From: Halomonas zincidurans B6
Lineage (GTDB): Bacteria > Pseudomonadota > Gammaproteobacteria > Pseudomonadales > Halomonadaceae
Direction of reading: 5' to 3'
Length of the DNA: 64,000 bases
NCBI RefSeq assembly: GCF_000731955.1
Contig: NZ_JNCK01000001.1
Location: 372,001 to 436,000 of the forward strand
In this document: positions 1-8,964 of the stretch, piece by piece
Numbering within the stretch: the stretch's first letter is position 1
How the letters are laid out: every line of letters begins with the position of its first letter
Made by a program: the position numbers and the translations under genes
The notes under the pieces: generated by a model
Database searches by the model: none
The model's input: the letters and a program-made list of their open reading frames with translations, nothing else
What the model was told of the DNA's origin: nothing

Positions 1-879
1 GATGCCGGCCGTGCGCGCGGCAAATCGGCGATGGCCGCCGCGTTGCGCTCCGGCGGTCAGCGTGTCTCGCAATCGATGCAACGCATGACCTCGGCGTGGC
101 AGCGTCACGAAGCCGCGCCCGCGCTGCATGACGAAGACCATGAGCCGAGCCTGGACGGCAACGGTGGACGTAGCGAAGAGTCGCGTGGCGACGCACGCCG
201 CGAAGAGTCCTGTGGCTTGGTCTTCCCGCGTTTCGCCGACCAGCGCCTGGAGCCGGTGGGCTCGACGGTTACTCAGGGTGGCGATGATGACGCCTACGAG
301 GCCGAACGCCAGGACATCGTCAGCCACATGCCCCGCGAGGAAGCGCCGCGTGAGGACGTGGTGACGGTGCATCCGGTGGTCGAGAAGGCACAGCGTCATC
401 ACGTCAGCGCGCAGCGTGCCCGCGAAACGCTGGCACATTCCGACGAGATCGTGGTGATCAGCGTCATGTCGCGTAACGAGGAGGGTTTTGCCGGCACCGA
501 CCTGCTCAATCTGATGCTCGCCTGCGGCCTGCGTTACAGCGAGATGGGCATCTTCCTGCGCTACGAGACCGAGGACAACGAGAGCGAGTTGCAGTTCGCG
601 ATGGTCGACGTGGTCAAGCCGGGCACCTTCGATCTCGACACCATGGACGACTTCAGCACCCCGGGCGTGACCTTCCTGATGCCGCTGCCCGGCGCGCGGG
701 ATTCGGCGGCCGCCTTCGAGGCGATGGTCGAGACCGCGATGGTGATCGTGCGCAACCTGGGCGGCGAGCTGAAGGACGAGAATCGCAGCGTGATGACCGC
801 GCAGACCGTCGAGTTCGCCCGCCAGCGGGTTCAGGAATTCGAACGTCGCTACCGGTTGCATCGCTCTCATGCCAACTGA
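1..879 (+). CDS. zipA: Cell division protein ZipA, 5'-truncated by the window edge
   Basis: The reading frame is open from base 1, so the N-terminus (membrane anchor and part of the charged linker) lies outside the window. About 292 residues remain. The first ~130 are a charged, low-complexity linker rich in Asp, Glu, Arg and His. The last ~140 match the ZipA C-terminal domain (EEGFAGTDLLNLMLACGLRY, then a PGTFDLDTMDDFSTPGVTF stretch), which binds the FtsZ tail and tethers the Z-ring to the inner membrane. A strong terminator follows. ligA lies next on the same strand, the usual zipA-ligA order in gammaproteobacteria. An internal ATG at 31 is not the true start because no membrane anchor would be present. 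Confidence 0.93.
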   Translation, partial: DAGRARGKSAMAAALRSGGQRVSQSMQRMTSAWQRHEAAPALHDEDHEPSLDGNGGRSEESRGDARREESCGLVFPRFADQRLEPVGSTVTQGGDDDAYEAERQDIVSHMPREEAPREDVVTVHPVVEKAQRHHVSAQRARETLAHSDEIVVISVMSRNEEGFAGTDLLNLMLACGLRYSEMGIFLRYETEDNESELQFAMVDVVKPGTFDLDTMDDFSTPGVTFLMPLPGARDSAAAFEAMVETAMVIVRNLGGELKDENRSVMTAQTVEFARQRVQEFERRYRLHRSHAN

Positions 880-922
880 GGCCAATTGAGGGCAACGGAA
901 AAAAGCCGTCTCTCCCTTCTGT

Positions 923-948
923 GAGCCCCTGACGGGGCTCTTTTTTTT
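923..948 (+). terminator. Rho-independent terminator after zipA
   Basis: A perfect 7-bp stem (GAGCCCC / GGGGCTC) with a TGAC loop is followed by eight T residues, 44 bases after the zipA stop. It separates zipA from ligA, so ligA probably has its own promoter. Confidence 0.93.
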
Positions 949-1056
949 GCGCCGCCGTCTTGCCGCGCTTCCGCTGCCGGCTTTGCCGGGCTGGCTTTGC
1001 CCCAGGCCGCGCGCGTCTTACACTCTGTCTTTTGCCGCACCGAGACCGCGCCTGTC

Positions 1057-3099
1057 ATGAGCCAGACCGATCCCCAACTGCTCGACGAGATCAATCGCCT
1101 GCGCAGTGAACTCGACGACGCCAACTACCGCTATTACGTCCTCGACGAGCCGGAGCTCACCGACACCGACTACGATCGGCGTTTGCGACGCCTGGAGGAG
1201 ATCGAGCAGGCCCACCCCGAACTGGTGACGGTGGATTCGCCGACCCAGCGGGTCGGCGCCGCGCCGGCCGAAGGCTTCGCCGCGGTCGAGCACGCGGTGC
1301 CGATGCTGTCGCTGGACAACGCCTTCGACGAGGACAAGATCGTGGCCTTCGCCAAGCGCCTCAATGATCTCCTGGAGCGTAGCGACGACGATCTGGCATT
1401 CTGCTGCGAACCCAAGCTGGACGGCCTGGCGGTGTCGCTGGTCTACGAGCAGGGGCGGTTCGTCAGCGGCGCCACCCGCGGCGACGGACGCACCGGCGAG
1501 GGCATCACCAGCAACCTGCGTACGCTGCGCTCGATCCCTCTCAGGCTGCGGGGCAGAGAATTTCCCGATTTACTGGAAGTGCGTGGCGAGGTCTACATGA
1601 GCCATTCCGGCTTCGAGGCGCTCAATGCGCGGGCCCGCAAGGAGGGCAGCAAGGTCTTCGCCAACCCGCGCAACGCCGCCGCCGGCAGCCTGCGCCAGCT
1701 GGACTCACGGATCACCGCCCGGCGCCCGCTGGAGTTCTGCGCCTATCAATTGGTCAGTCGGGAAGCTACCAGCCTTGCCAATATCGACGCTCCGCATAGC
1801 GAGCAAATGAAATGGCTACGATCCTGGGGCTTTCGCACCAGCCCGGAGCTTGCGGTCGTCAAGGGTAGTGCGGGCGTGCTCGACTACTGCCGGACCCTGG
1901 GCGAGAAGCGCGAGCGGCTCGATTACGATATCGACGGGGTGGTGCTCAAGGTCGACGACCTGCGAGCGCAGCGCGAACTGGGCTTCGTCGCCCGCGCGCC
2001 GCGCTGGGCCATCGCCTTCAAGTTTCCCGCCCAGGAACAGGCCACCCGGCTCAACGACGTCGAGTTCCAGGTCGGGCGTACCGGGGCGATCACGCCGGTG
2101 GCGCGGCTCGAGCCGGTCACCGTCGCCGGGGTCACGGTCGCCAACGCCTCGCTGCACAACGCCGACGAGATCGCCCGGCTGGGGGTGATGATCGGCGATA
2201 GCGTGGTGATCCGCCGCGCCGGCGACGTGATCCCCCAGGTGGTGCGGGTGGTCGCCGGCGAGCGCCCCGACGACGCTCGCGAGATCGTCTTTCCCGATCA
2301 CTGCCCGGTATGCGGCTCCGCGATCGAGCGGATCGAGGGCGGGGTGGCGATCCGCTGTCCGGCCGGGCTTTATTGTGCGGCCCAGCGCAAGGAGGCGCTC
2401 AAGCACTTCGCCAGCCGACGGGCGCTGGATATCGACGGGCTCGGCGACAAGCTGATCGATGCGCTGGTCGAGCGCGGCTGGGTCAAGACGCCGGCCGAGC
2501 TGTTCGCGCTCGGCGCCGGCGATCTGGCCGAGCTGCCGCGGATGGGCGAGAAGTCCGCCGCCAACCTGGTCGGGGCCCTGGAGCGAGCCAAGCACACCAC
2601 GCTGCCGCGCTTCATCTACGCGCTGGGCATCCGCGAGGTCGGCGAAGCCACCGCCAGCAACCTGGCGCGCCATTTCGGCACGCTTCAGGCGCTGATGGAG
2701 GCCAGCCAGGAAGCGCTGGAGGCGGTCGCGGATATCGGCCCGATCGTCGCCGCGCACATCCACGCCTTCTTCAGCGAGAGCCACAATCGCCAGACGGTGA
2801 CCCAGCTGCTCGAAGCCGGGCTTAACTGGCATGAAGAGGCGGTAGACGAGCGTCCGCAGCCGCTGGCCGGCCAGAGCTGGGTGCTCACCGGCACGCTGGA
2901 GAACCTGACCCGCGACGAGGGCAAGGCGCGGCTGCAGGCGCTGGGCGCCAAGGTCGCCGGCAGCGTCTCGAAGAAGACCGCCGCGGTGGTCGCCGGCGAG
3001 GCCGCCGGCAGCAAGCTGGCCAGGGCGGAGGAACTGGGCGTCGAGGTGCTCGACGAAGCGACCTTCCTGGCGCGCCTCGATGAATGGGAGCAAGGCTGA
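1057..3099 (+). CDS. ligA: NAD-dependent DNA ligase LigA
   Basis: A 680-residue protein, close to the family norm (~670). It seals nicks in duplex DNA during replication and repair using NAD+. Visible parts are the Ia domain with its paired tyrosines (NYRYYVLDEPELTDTDYD), the adenylation site KLDG with the catalytic Lys near residue 120, the OB-fold region (VGRTGAITPVARLEPV), a four-Cys zinc finger (CPVC, then RC and YC), helix-hairpin-helix repeats, and a C-terminal BRCT domain beginning near QSWVLTGTLENLTR. The frame is open upstream to 997, but the ATG at 1057 begins the family-typical N-terminus. The stop overlaps the start of the next gene. Confidence 0.97.
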   Translation: MSQTDPQLLDEINRLRSELDDANYRYYVLDEPELTDTDYDRRLRRLEEIEQAHPELVTVDSPTQRVGAAPAEGFAAVEHAVPMLSLDNAFDEDKIVAFAKRLNDLLERSDDDLAFCCEPKLDGLAVSLVYEQGRFVSGATRGDGRTGEGITSNLRTLRSIPLRLRGREFPDLLEVRGEVYMSHSGFEALNARARKEGSKVFANPRNAAAGSLRQLDSRITARRPLEFCAYQLVSREATSLANIDAPHSEQMKWLRSWGFRTSPELAVVKGSAGVLDYCRTLGEKRERLDYDIDGVVLKVDDLRAQRELGFVARAPRWAIAFKFPAQEQATRLNDVEFQVGRTGAITPVARLEPVTVAGVTVANASLHNADEIARLGVMIGDSVVIRRAGDVIPQVVRVVAGERPDDAREIVFPDHCPVCGSAIERIEGGVAIRCPAGLYCAAQRKEALKHFASRRALDIDGLGDKLIDALVERGWVKTPAELFALGAGDLAELPRMGEKSAANLVGALERAKHTTLPRFIYALGIREVGEATASNLARHFGTLQALMEASQEALEAVADIGPIVAAHIHAFFSESHNRQTVTQLLEAGLNWHEEAVDERPQPLAGQSWVLTGTLENLTRDEGKARLQALGAKVAGSVSKKTAAVVAGEAAGSKLARAEELGVEVLDEATFLARLDEWEQG

Positions 3100-3365
3100 T
3101 GAATGATCGCTTCATCGAAGTACCGTATCGCATGCTGCCAGGCGAGACGCTGGATGCGCTGCTCGAGAGCTACGTCACCCGCCAGGGCTACGACACCACC
3201 GACACCGGCGAGGGCATGCGCGGCTGGGTGGTCGAGCTCAAGCGTCAGCTCGAACGTGGCGAACTGCTGATCGCTCATGATCTCGAGACCGAAACCACCG
3301 AAGTGATGACGCTGGCCCAGTGGCGCGCCTTCGGCCGCGACCTGGCCGATGACGAGGAAGACTAG
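3099..3365 (+). CDS. YheU-family (UPF0270) small protein
   Basis: An 88-residue acidic protein whose ATG overlaps the ligA stop (ATGA arrangement), so it is probably translationally coupled to ligA. The pattern IEVPYRMLPGETLDALLESYV followed by VELKRQLERGELLI and a C-terminal acidic tail matches the UPF0270/YheU family of small proteins of unknown function. It has no signal peptide or membrane segment. Family membership is judged from the aligned core (VPYxxLxxETLxxLLExyVxRxG); no function is assigned. Confidence 0.8.
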   Translation: MNDRFIEVPYRMLPGETLDALLESYVTRQGYDTTDTGEGMRGWVVELKRQLERGELLIAHDLETETTEVMTLAQWRAFGRDLADDEED

Positions 3366-3366
3366 A

Positions 3367-3408
3367 TGGCCACGAGCCACGAGCCACGAGCCACGAGCCG
3401 CAAGCCGC
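3367..3408. repeat. Heptamer direct-repeat array (GAGCCAC type)
   Basis: Directly after the YheU-like gene there are three perfect GAGCCAC copies plus degenerate ones (GAGCCGC, AAGCCGC), all in 7-base register. The same kind of array recurs at 57675 and 59357 with a different heptamer. Confidence 0.85.
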
Positions 3409-3584
3409 AAGACAGGAGGCGCTCCGCTGCGCCAAAGTCACCAACTGCGCTGCCCTTATAGGGATCTCGCTGCATGTTGCGATGCAACACTCTCTTTCCT
3501 AGAGTAAGAGGTCGAGCCATCGCCATGACGGCACTTATCGCCAACGACGGGGTCGATTCGTTACCGTCTCGTCAGGGGGGCAAC

Positions 3585-4739
3585 ATGTCACGAGCCATGA
3601 ATATCCTGGTATTGCAGGGCGGTGGGGCGCTCGGCGCCTATCAGGCCGGCGTCTACCAGGCGCTTCACGAGGCGAGCATCGAACCGGACTGGGTGGTGGG
3701 CACCTCGGTGGGCGCGATCAATGGCGCGCTGATCGCCGGCAATCGCCGCGAGGACAGCCTTGCCCGGCTAACGGCGTTCTGGACGCGCATCGCGCAACCC
3801 GGCTATAGCCAGGGCGCCGCGCTGGCGGACTATGAAGCGCGTACCGCCAAGTTCATGGCGCTGGCGTCCGGCGTGCCGGGTTTCTTTCGGCCGCGTCCGC
3901 CATGGCTGATCCCCTATACCCATAATCTCTGGGACGTTCCACCGAGCTTCTACGACACCGCACCGCTGCGCGAGACGCTGGAAGAGCTGGTCGACTTCGA
4001 GCGCCTGGGTACCCGCGATCTGCATGACGGCACCCGGCTGAGCGTCGGCACGGTGAATATCGCCAAGGGCGCGATGCGTTATTTCGACAGCCAGTACGAT
4101 ACCCTGCAAAGCGCGCATATTCTTGCCAGCGGCGCCCTGCCGCCGGGCTTTCCGCCGGTGTGGATCGACGGCGAGGCCTACTGGGACGGTGGGCTGTGCT
4201 CCAACACGCCGATGGACTATGTGGTGGAAAGCGAGCGTCCGGGCAGCGACATGCCGATCAATTGCTACGTCGTCGATCTGTGGAGCTCCGAAGGGCCGGT
4301 GCCCGAAACCATCGCCGATGCCATGCTGCGCGAGAAGGACATTCAGTATTCGACCCGCGCCGGTCACAACCTGCACTTTCTCAAGGAACTCAATCGCCAG
4401 CGTCAGGCGATCAAGACCTTGGGTCGGCACCTGACCGAGGAGGCGCGCCAGCGCCCCGAGATCCAGCAATTGCTGGAGCAGACGCAGCGCTCGCCGGTCA
4501 ACATCGTACGACTGCTGGCGCCGGTTCGCGAGCGTGAAACCGCCCAGAAGGACATCGACTTTTCCTACGCCACGATCATGGAGCGCTGGCGGATGGGGCT
4601 CCGGGACATGACCCGCGCGCTTGAGATATGCCCCTGCCGGCGCGACCCGGTCAGCGACGACATCGGTGCCAATGTATGCAGTTACCGCAGTCGGCAGGAC
4701 GGTGAGTTGGAAGACATGACCGATGCGTCTTACGTTTGA
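3585..4739 (+). CDS. Patatin-like phospholipase with C-terminal DUF3734-type region
   Basis: A 384-residue lipid acyl hydrolase of the patatin family. The glycine-rich oxyanion loop is LQGGGALGAYQAGV near the N-terminus. The nucleophile elbow is GTSVGAING (GxSxG), and the dyad Asp sits in WDGGLCSNTP. The C-terminal ~170 residues match the extension seen in proteobacterial patatins paired with PHB metabolism genes. The start at 3585 is chosen because the GGGGGG Shine-Dalgarno-like run lies five bases upstream; ATGs at 3474 and 3525 are in frame but lack one. It lies just upstream of 3-hydroxybutyrate dehydrogenase on the same strand, a recurrent pairing that suggests a role in lipid or PHB-granule turnover (inference). 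Confidence 0.88.
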   Translation: MSRAMNILVLQGGGALGAYQAGVYQALHEASIEPDWVVGTSVGAINGALIAGNRREDSLARLTAFWTRIAQPGYSQGAALADYEARTAKFMALASGVPGFFRPRPPWLIPYTHNLWDVPPSFYDTAPLRETLEELVDFERLGTRDLHDGTRLSVGTVNIAKGAMRYFDSQYDTLQSAHILASGALPPGFPPVWIDGEAYWDGGLCSNTPMDYVVESERPGSDMPINCYVVDLWSSEGPVPETIADAMLREKDIQYSTRAGHNLHFLKELNRQRQAIKTLGRHLTEEARQRPEIQQLLEQTQRSPVNIVRLLAPVRERETAQKDIDFSYATIMERWRMGLRDMTRALEICPCRRDPVSDDIGANVCSYRSRQDGELEDMTDASYV

Positions 4740-4849
4740 GCCGTTGCCAAGCGCTTTTTGATGAGGCTAGTTTTCTAGACTGAGCGACGCCGGTGGCGTC
4801 GCCCGCCAGCCTGGCACGCGTCAGGCGAATCGACCAAGGAGAGAGTGCA

Positions 4850-5653
4850 ATGTCACAGCATCCGGCACAGGACCGCATCCAGGACAAGGTGGCGCTGATC
4901 ACCGGCGCGGCCAGCGGGATCGGCAAGGAGATCGCGATTCTGTTTGCCCGCCAGGGGGCCAGGGTGGTGATTCTCGATCTCGATCGCGAGGCGGCCGAGG
5001 CGGCGGCCCGCGAGATCGCCGAGCAGGGCGGCACGGCGCTCGGCGTGGCCGCCGACGTGACCGACGAGGCCCAGGTCGAGGCCGCCTTCAAGCAGGTCGC
5101 GGATACCTACGGGCAACTCGACGTAATGATCGCCAACGCCGGTTCACAGCACGTCGAGCCGATTCACAAGCTCTCCTACGAGGCCTGGAAGAAGGTCACC
5201 AACATCCAGCTCGACGGCAGTTTCCTGACCACCCGCGCCGCCTTTCGCCAGATGATGCAGCAGGAAAGCGGCGGCTGTCTGCTCTACATGGGCTCGGTGC
5301 ATTCCCACGAGGCTTCGGCGATGAAGTCGCCCTACGTCACCGCCAAGCACGGCCTGCTGGGGCTGTGCCGGACCATGGCCAAGGAGGGCGCGGCCTACGG
5401 CATCCGTGCCAACACCATCTGCCCAGGCTACGTGAAGACGCCGCTGGTCGAGAAGCAGATCCCCGATCAGGCCCGCGAGCACGGCATGAGCGAGGAGGAA
5501 GTGATCGAGAAGGTCTTCCTCAAGGACACCGTCGACAAGGAATTCACCACCGTCGCCGACGTCGCCGAGACCGCGCTGTATCTCGCCACCTTCCCCTCCA
5601 ACGCGCTGACCGGCCAGTCGATCGTGGTCAGTCACGGCTGGTTCATGCAGTAA
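4850..5653 (+). CDS. bdhA: 3-hydroxybutyrate dehydrogenase (SDR family)
   Basis: A 267-residue short-chain dehydrogenase that interconverts D-3-hydroxybutyrate and acetoacetate with NAD+, a step in polyhydroxybutyrate breakdown. The cofactor motif TGAASGIG is near residue 20, NAG follows the fourth strand, and the catalytic Ser (MGSVHSHE) and YxxxK (YVTAKH) are present. The C-terminus VVSHGWFMQ matches proteobacterial BdhA. An AAGGAGAG ribosome site precedes the ATG at 4850. The patatin gene upstream is separated by 110 bases, so co-transcription is possible. Confidence 0.93.
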   Translation: MSQHPAQDRIQDKVALITGAASGIGKEIAILFARQGARVVILDLDREAAEAAAREIAEQGGTALGVAADVTDEAQVEAAFKQVADTYGQLDVMIANAGSQHVEPIHKLSYEAWKKVTNIQLDGSFLTTRAAFRQMMQQESGGCLLYMGSVHSHEASAMKSPYVTAKHGLLGLCRTMAKEGAAYGIRANTICPGYVKTPLVEKQIPDQAREHGMSEEEVIEKVFLKDTVDKEFTTVADVAETALYLATFPSNALTGQSIVVSHGWFMQ

Positions 5654-5683
5654 TCCGCCAGCGGTGCCTTGCTGGTGTCCCGC

Positions 5684-7735
5684 TCACGCCACGGGCGGAT
5701 TGTTGGCGCGCACCAGCTCGGCGATCAGGCGCCGGCCGGGATGCAGGTGATCGGCGAGCTCGCGTTCCATGGGCAACGGCTCGTTGCAGATCCGCGAGGC
5801 GATCAGTTCGGCGCATAGCGGCGCGCTGGCCAGCCCCCGCGAGCCATGCGCGGCGCTGATCCACAACCCCGGATGATGGACGCCGGGGGTTTGCGGCACG
5901 CGCCGGGCGTCCTTGGCCAGCGACGCGTAGTCGGCTCGCCAGCGGGGCGCATCCGGCACCGGCCCGGCGTAAGGCGTCTTGTCGGGGCTCGCCGCGCGCA
6001 CCGCGGCGCGTCCGTCGAGTTCGCCCGGGGCCAGCCGCGCGCCGGCCTTCTCAAGCGCCTGCACGAAGCCCGGCAGTGCGCGCTTGAGTTCGGCCAGGTT
6101 CGCCGCATGATCGGCCTCGCGCAGCGCGGCGTCGTCATCGTTGGGCACGAAGCTGGCGCCGAAGCTCAGCACGCCGTCGCAGGCCGGCGCCACGTAACCG
6201 CCGGCGCAGACCACCCGCTCGAGCGTAGGGCTGCCCGGTGGCAACGCAACGCTCGATAGCTGGCCGCGGATCGGTTGCAACGGCAAATCGGCGTTCTGGG
6301 CGAAGCGGCTGGCCTGGGTCGCCGTGGCGATCACCACCTGATCGGCGACGAGCGTTTCGCCGCCCGCCAGTTCCAAGCGCCAGCCCGCTGCGTCGCGCCG
6401 CAGACTTTCGACCGCGGCGCGCCTGAACGTGACGCCCGGCGTGGCCGCCAATGCCCGGCAGAGTTCAGCGGGGCGCACCCAGCCGGCCTGTGGATACTCC
6501 AAGCCACCATGAGCGAGCGCCAACTTGCCGGTCAGCCCGGCGCGCTGGCTGGCCTGCTGCTCGTCGAGCCCCTCGACCACCGACGCCGGCAGGGCGTGAT
6601 TGGCGAGAAAGCGCTGCTGACGGCGCGTCTCGCGCTCCCCCGTCGCCAGTTGCAGCACGCCGCAGTCCTGCCACAGCCGGCGCTGCGGATCGATCTCGGC
6701 GAGCCAGCGCCGGCTGTGCAGCAGCCCGGCCAGATAGACGCGGCTCTGACGATTGGTCTCGGCGGCCAGTTTGACGTAGAGCGCGCCCTGGCGATTGCCC
6801 GAGGCCCCGGCGCCGGGCGCCTGGCGATCGAGCAGGATGACCTGGACGCCGCGCCGCGCCAGGGCCTGGGCGACGCAGCCACCGGCCAGTCCGGCGCCGA
6901 TCACCGCGACGTGCCGCGTTGGCTGGGGCGGCGGCGGAATGAACCAGGGCGTCCGCCGTCGCCGCTCGTCCTCGGCGGGCGTTGCCAACGTGGCGCACAG
7001 CATTTCGCGCTTGCGACCGAAGCCCGGCGCCTTGCGCCAGGCGAAGCCGGCGGCGGCGAGCCCGCGCTTGACGATCCCGGCGCAGGTGAAGGTGGCCACA
7101 CTCGCCGCCGGCCGGCTGGCCAGGGCCATGGCCGCGAACAGTTCCGGGCGCCACATCTCGGGGTTCTTGCCGGGCGCGAAGCCGTCGAGAAACCAGGCGT
7201 CGACGTGGCCGTCCAACCGCGCCAGGCACTCGGCGCTGTCGCCGAAGTGCAAATCGAGGATCACGTTGTCGGCGAGCCATAGCCGGTGCACGCCACTGAC
7301 CGGCTCGGGCCATTGCGCGAGCAGCCGACACGCCTTGGACGCCAGATCCGGCCAGGCGCTCAGCGCGCGCGCAAGGTCCGCGTGGGCGAGCGGGAAGCGC
7401 TCGGTGGAAACCAGGTGCAAGCGGGCTCCGCCCGGCGCATGAGTCTCGAAGCAGGCCCAGGCGCACAGCATGTTGAGCCCGGTGCCGAAACCGCTCTCGC
7501 CGATCACGAACGGGCGCGACGCTTGCCAGGCGGCGAAGCGCCGGGGCAGATCGTTGCCGGCGATGAACACGTGCTGGGTCTCGGCGCGACCATCGTGGCG
7601 CGAGAAATACACGTCGCCGAAGTGGCTGGAGTGTGGCGCCTCGCCGATCTCGTCCATCTGCCAGGTCAGTTCGGCCGGGGTCAGCGCGGTGAGCGGCGAC
7701 TGCGGACGGGCAGGGTCATCGGCGCTTGGCAGCAC
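5684..7735 (-). CDS. mnmC: Bifunctional tRNA 5-methylaminomethyl-2-thiouridine biosynthesis protein MnmC
   Basis: A 683-residue two-domain enzyme of wobble uridine modification. The N-terminal ~250 residues are the SAM-dependent methyltransferase (GESGFGTGLNML; DAWFLDGFAPGKNPEMW). The C-terminal part is the FAD oxidoreductase (VIGAGLAGGCVAQALA) that removes the carboxymethyl group. A TAAGGAG ribosome site ends about six bases before a GTG at 7735, so I choose that start. A longer ATG-initiated frame to 7798 would add 21 residues that look unconserved. The gene converges with bdhA. A T-rich, weakly hairpin-forming leader lies just upstream. Confidence 0.94.
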   Translation of the reverse strand: MLPSADDPARPQSPLTALTPAELTWQMDEIGEAPHSSHFGDVYFSRHDGRAETQHVFIAGNDLPRRFAAWQASRPFVIGESGFGTGLNMLCAWACFETHAPGGARLHLVSTERFPLAHADLARALSAWPDLASKACRLLAQWPEPVSGVHRLWLADNVILDLHFGDSAECLARLDGHVDAWFLDGFAPGKNPEMWRPELFAAMALASRPAASVATFTCAGIVKRGLAAAGFAWRKAPGFGRKREMLCATLATPAEDERRRRTPWFIPPPPQPTRHVAVIGAGLAGGCVAQALARRGVQVILLDRQAPGAGASGNRQGALYVKLAAETNRQSRVYLAGLLHSRRWLAEIDPQRRLWQDCGVLQLATGERETRRQQRFLANHALPASVVEGLDEQQASQRAGLTGKLALAHGGLEYPQAGWVRPAELCRALAATPGVTFRRAAVESLRRDAAGWRLELAGGETLVADQVVIATATQASRFAQNADLPLQPIRGQLSSVALPPGSPTLERVVCAGGYVAPACDGVLSFGASFVPNDDDAALREADHAANLAELKRALPGFVQALEKAGARLAPGELDGRAAVRAASPDKTPYAGPVPDAPRWRADYASLAKDARRVPQTPGVHHPGLWISAAHGSRGLASAPLCAELIASRICNEPLPMERELADHLHPGRRLIAELVRANNPPVA

Positions 7736-7882
7736 GGCTACGCTCCTTAAAAAAACAACAGGCCTTGAACAAGCTGGCCTTGGATCAGCTGACCTCAAGC
7801 CAGTTGGTCATTATTTGATCGATCTTGGCGAGACGGCGTGGTCGTTGCCCAGGCGCGGGGTGTCCGCCGTCTCTTAACAGGG

Positions 7883-7935
7883 TTTTCCACAGCGACTGTG
7901 CAAAAAAGGGCTGTGGGAAACTTCACCGTGGATAA
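7883..7935. promoter_or_regulatory. Cluster of DnaA-box-like 9-mers
   Basis: Three sites resemble the DnaA box TTATCCACA: TTTTCCACA at 7883 (one mismatch), the reverse-oriented TGTGGGAAA at 7912 (two mismatches) and the reverse-oriented CGTGGATAA at 7927 (one mismatch). They lie in the noncoding gap between mnmC and yciI. Whether DnaA binds here is not shown. Confidence 0.4.
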
Positions 7936-7994
7936 CCTGGTGGCAAGTTTTTCTTTGCAAAGGCAAGAAGTTGGCGATGGCCTGTCAGCCTGTG

Positions 7995-8294
7995 TCAGGG
8001 CAGGACCTTCTTGAACGGCTTGACGGTGACCCTGGCGTAGACGCCGGCGATGGCGTACGGGTCGGCATCGGCCCAGGCCCGGGCGTCGTCGAGGCTGTCG
8101 AATTCGGCGATTACCAGGCTGCCGCTGAAGCCGGCGTCGCCGGGGTCGTCGGCATCGACCGCCGGATGCGGGCCGGCCAGCACCAGGCGCCCCTCTTCGC
8201 GCAGCTTCTCGAGCCGGGCCAGGTGATCGGGGCGCGCCGACTGGCGCTTGTCCAGGCTGTTCTTCACGTCTTCGCTGAGGATGGCGTAGAGCAT
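7995..8294 (-). CDS. yciI: YciI family protein
   Basis: A 99-residue single-domain protein of the YciI fold (dimeric ferredoxin-like, related to muconolactone isomerase). It has the typical N-terminus MLYAILSEDV, the conserved His in RPDHLARL, the Asp-rich loop AGPHPAVDADDPG and the ADADPYAIAGVY motif. The family's biochemical role is unresolved. An AAGGAG ribosome site precedes the ATG at 8294. It follows yciB on the same strand with a 32-base gap, an operon order also seen in enterobacteria. Confidence 0.92.
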   Translation of the reverse strand: MLYAILSEDVKNSLDKRQSARPDHLARLEKLREEGRLVLAGPHPAVDADDPGDAGFSGSLVIAEFDSLDDARAWADADPYAIAGVYARVTVKPFKKVLP

Positions 8295-8326
8295 TGAGTA
8301 TCTCCTTGTTATCACGAACTGGCTTG

Positions 8327-8863
8327 TCATTGGGGACTGGTCAGATAGCGACGCAGATAGAAGCCCTGGGCGATGATGAACGCCAGGGTCAGGCCGAGCA
8401 TGCCGAACAGCTTGAAATCCACCCAGGTGGCCTCGTCGAAGGTCTTGAAGACGTAGACGTTGAGCAACGCCATGGCGGCGAAGAACGCGACCCAGGCGAG
8501 ATTGAGGCGCTTCCAGGCCGCTGCCGGCAGGCTCATGGCGTGGCCCATCATGCGTTCGATCAGCGTCTTGCCGCCGAACAGCGGCGCGGCCAGGAAGACC
8601 AGCGCGAACAGCGCATTGACCACGGTCGGCTTCCACTGGATGAACGCCGGGTTGCGAAATATCACCGTCGCCCCGCCCAGCACGACCACCAGTGCCAGGG
8701 TGACCAGCTGCATCTTCTCGACGCGCTTGTAGCGCCAGCGGACGAAGCCGACCTGAGCCAGCGTGGCGGGAATCAGTACCAGGGTGGCGAGCACGATGTC
8801 GTCGCTGAACTGGTAGACCGCAAAGAAGATCGCGATGGGCAGAAAGTCGATAAGCAGCTTCAT
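8327..8863 (-). CDS. yciB: Inner membrane septation protein YciB (IspZ/septation protein A)
   Basis: A 178-residue integral membrane protein with about five hydrophobic segments, starting MKLLIDFLPIAIFFAVYQ and carrying the family signatures RNPAFIQWKPTVVNALFA and GGKTLIERMMG. YciB contributes to cell envelope integrity and septum synthesis in E. coli. It precedes yciI on the minus strand and is divergent from the PHP nuclease gene. Confidence 0.95.
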   Translation of the reverse strand: MKLLIDFLPIAIFFAVYQFSDDIVLATLVLIPATLAQVGFVRWRYKRVEKMQLVTLALVVVLGGATVIFRNPAFIQWKPTVVNALFALVFLAAPLFGGKTLIERMMGHAMSLPAAAWKRLNLAWVAFFAAMALLNVYVFKTFDEATWVDFKLFGMLGLTLAFIIAQGFYLRRYLTSPQ

Positions 8864-8964
8864 GGCAGGAATCCCGTGTGGCGCAGGCCGAGTTGGCGTT
8901 GACCCGTTGCGAAGGGGCGCGCACCATAACCGGTCCTATTCTGACAAAGACGCCCGCCGGCGTC

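Noticed and set aside
997..1056. Earlier start for LigA
   Set aside because: The 20 extra residues lie in the terminator-promoter interval and are not ligase-like.
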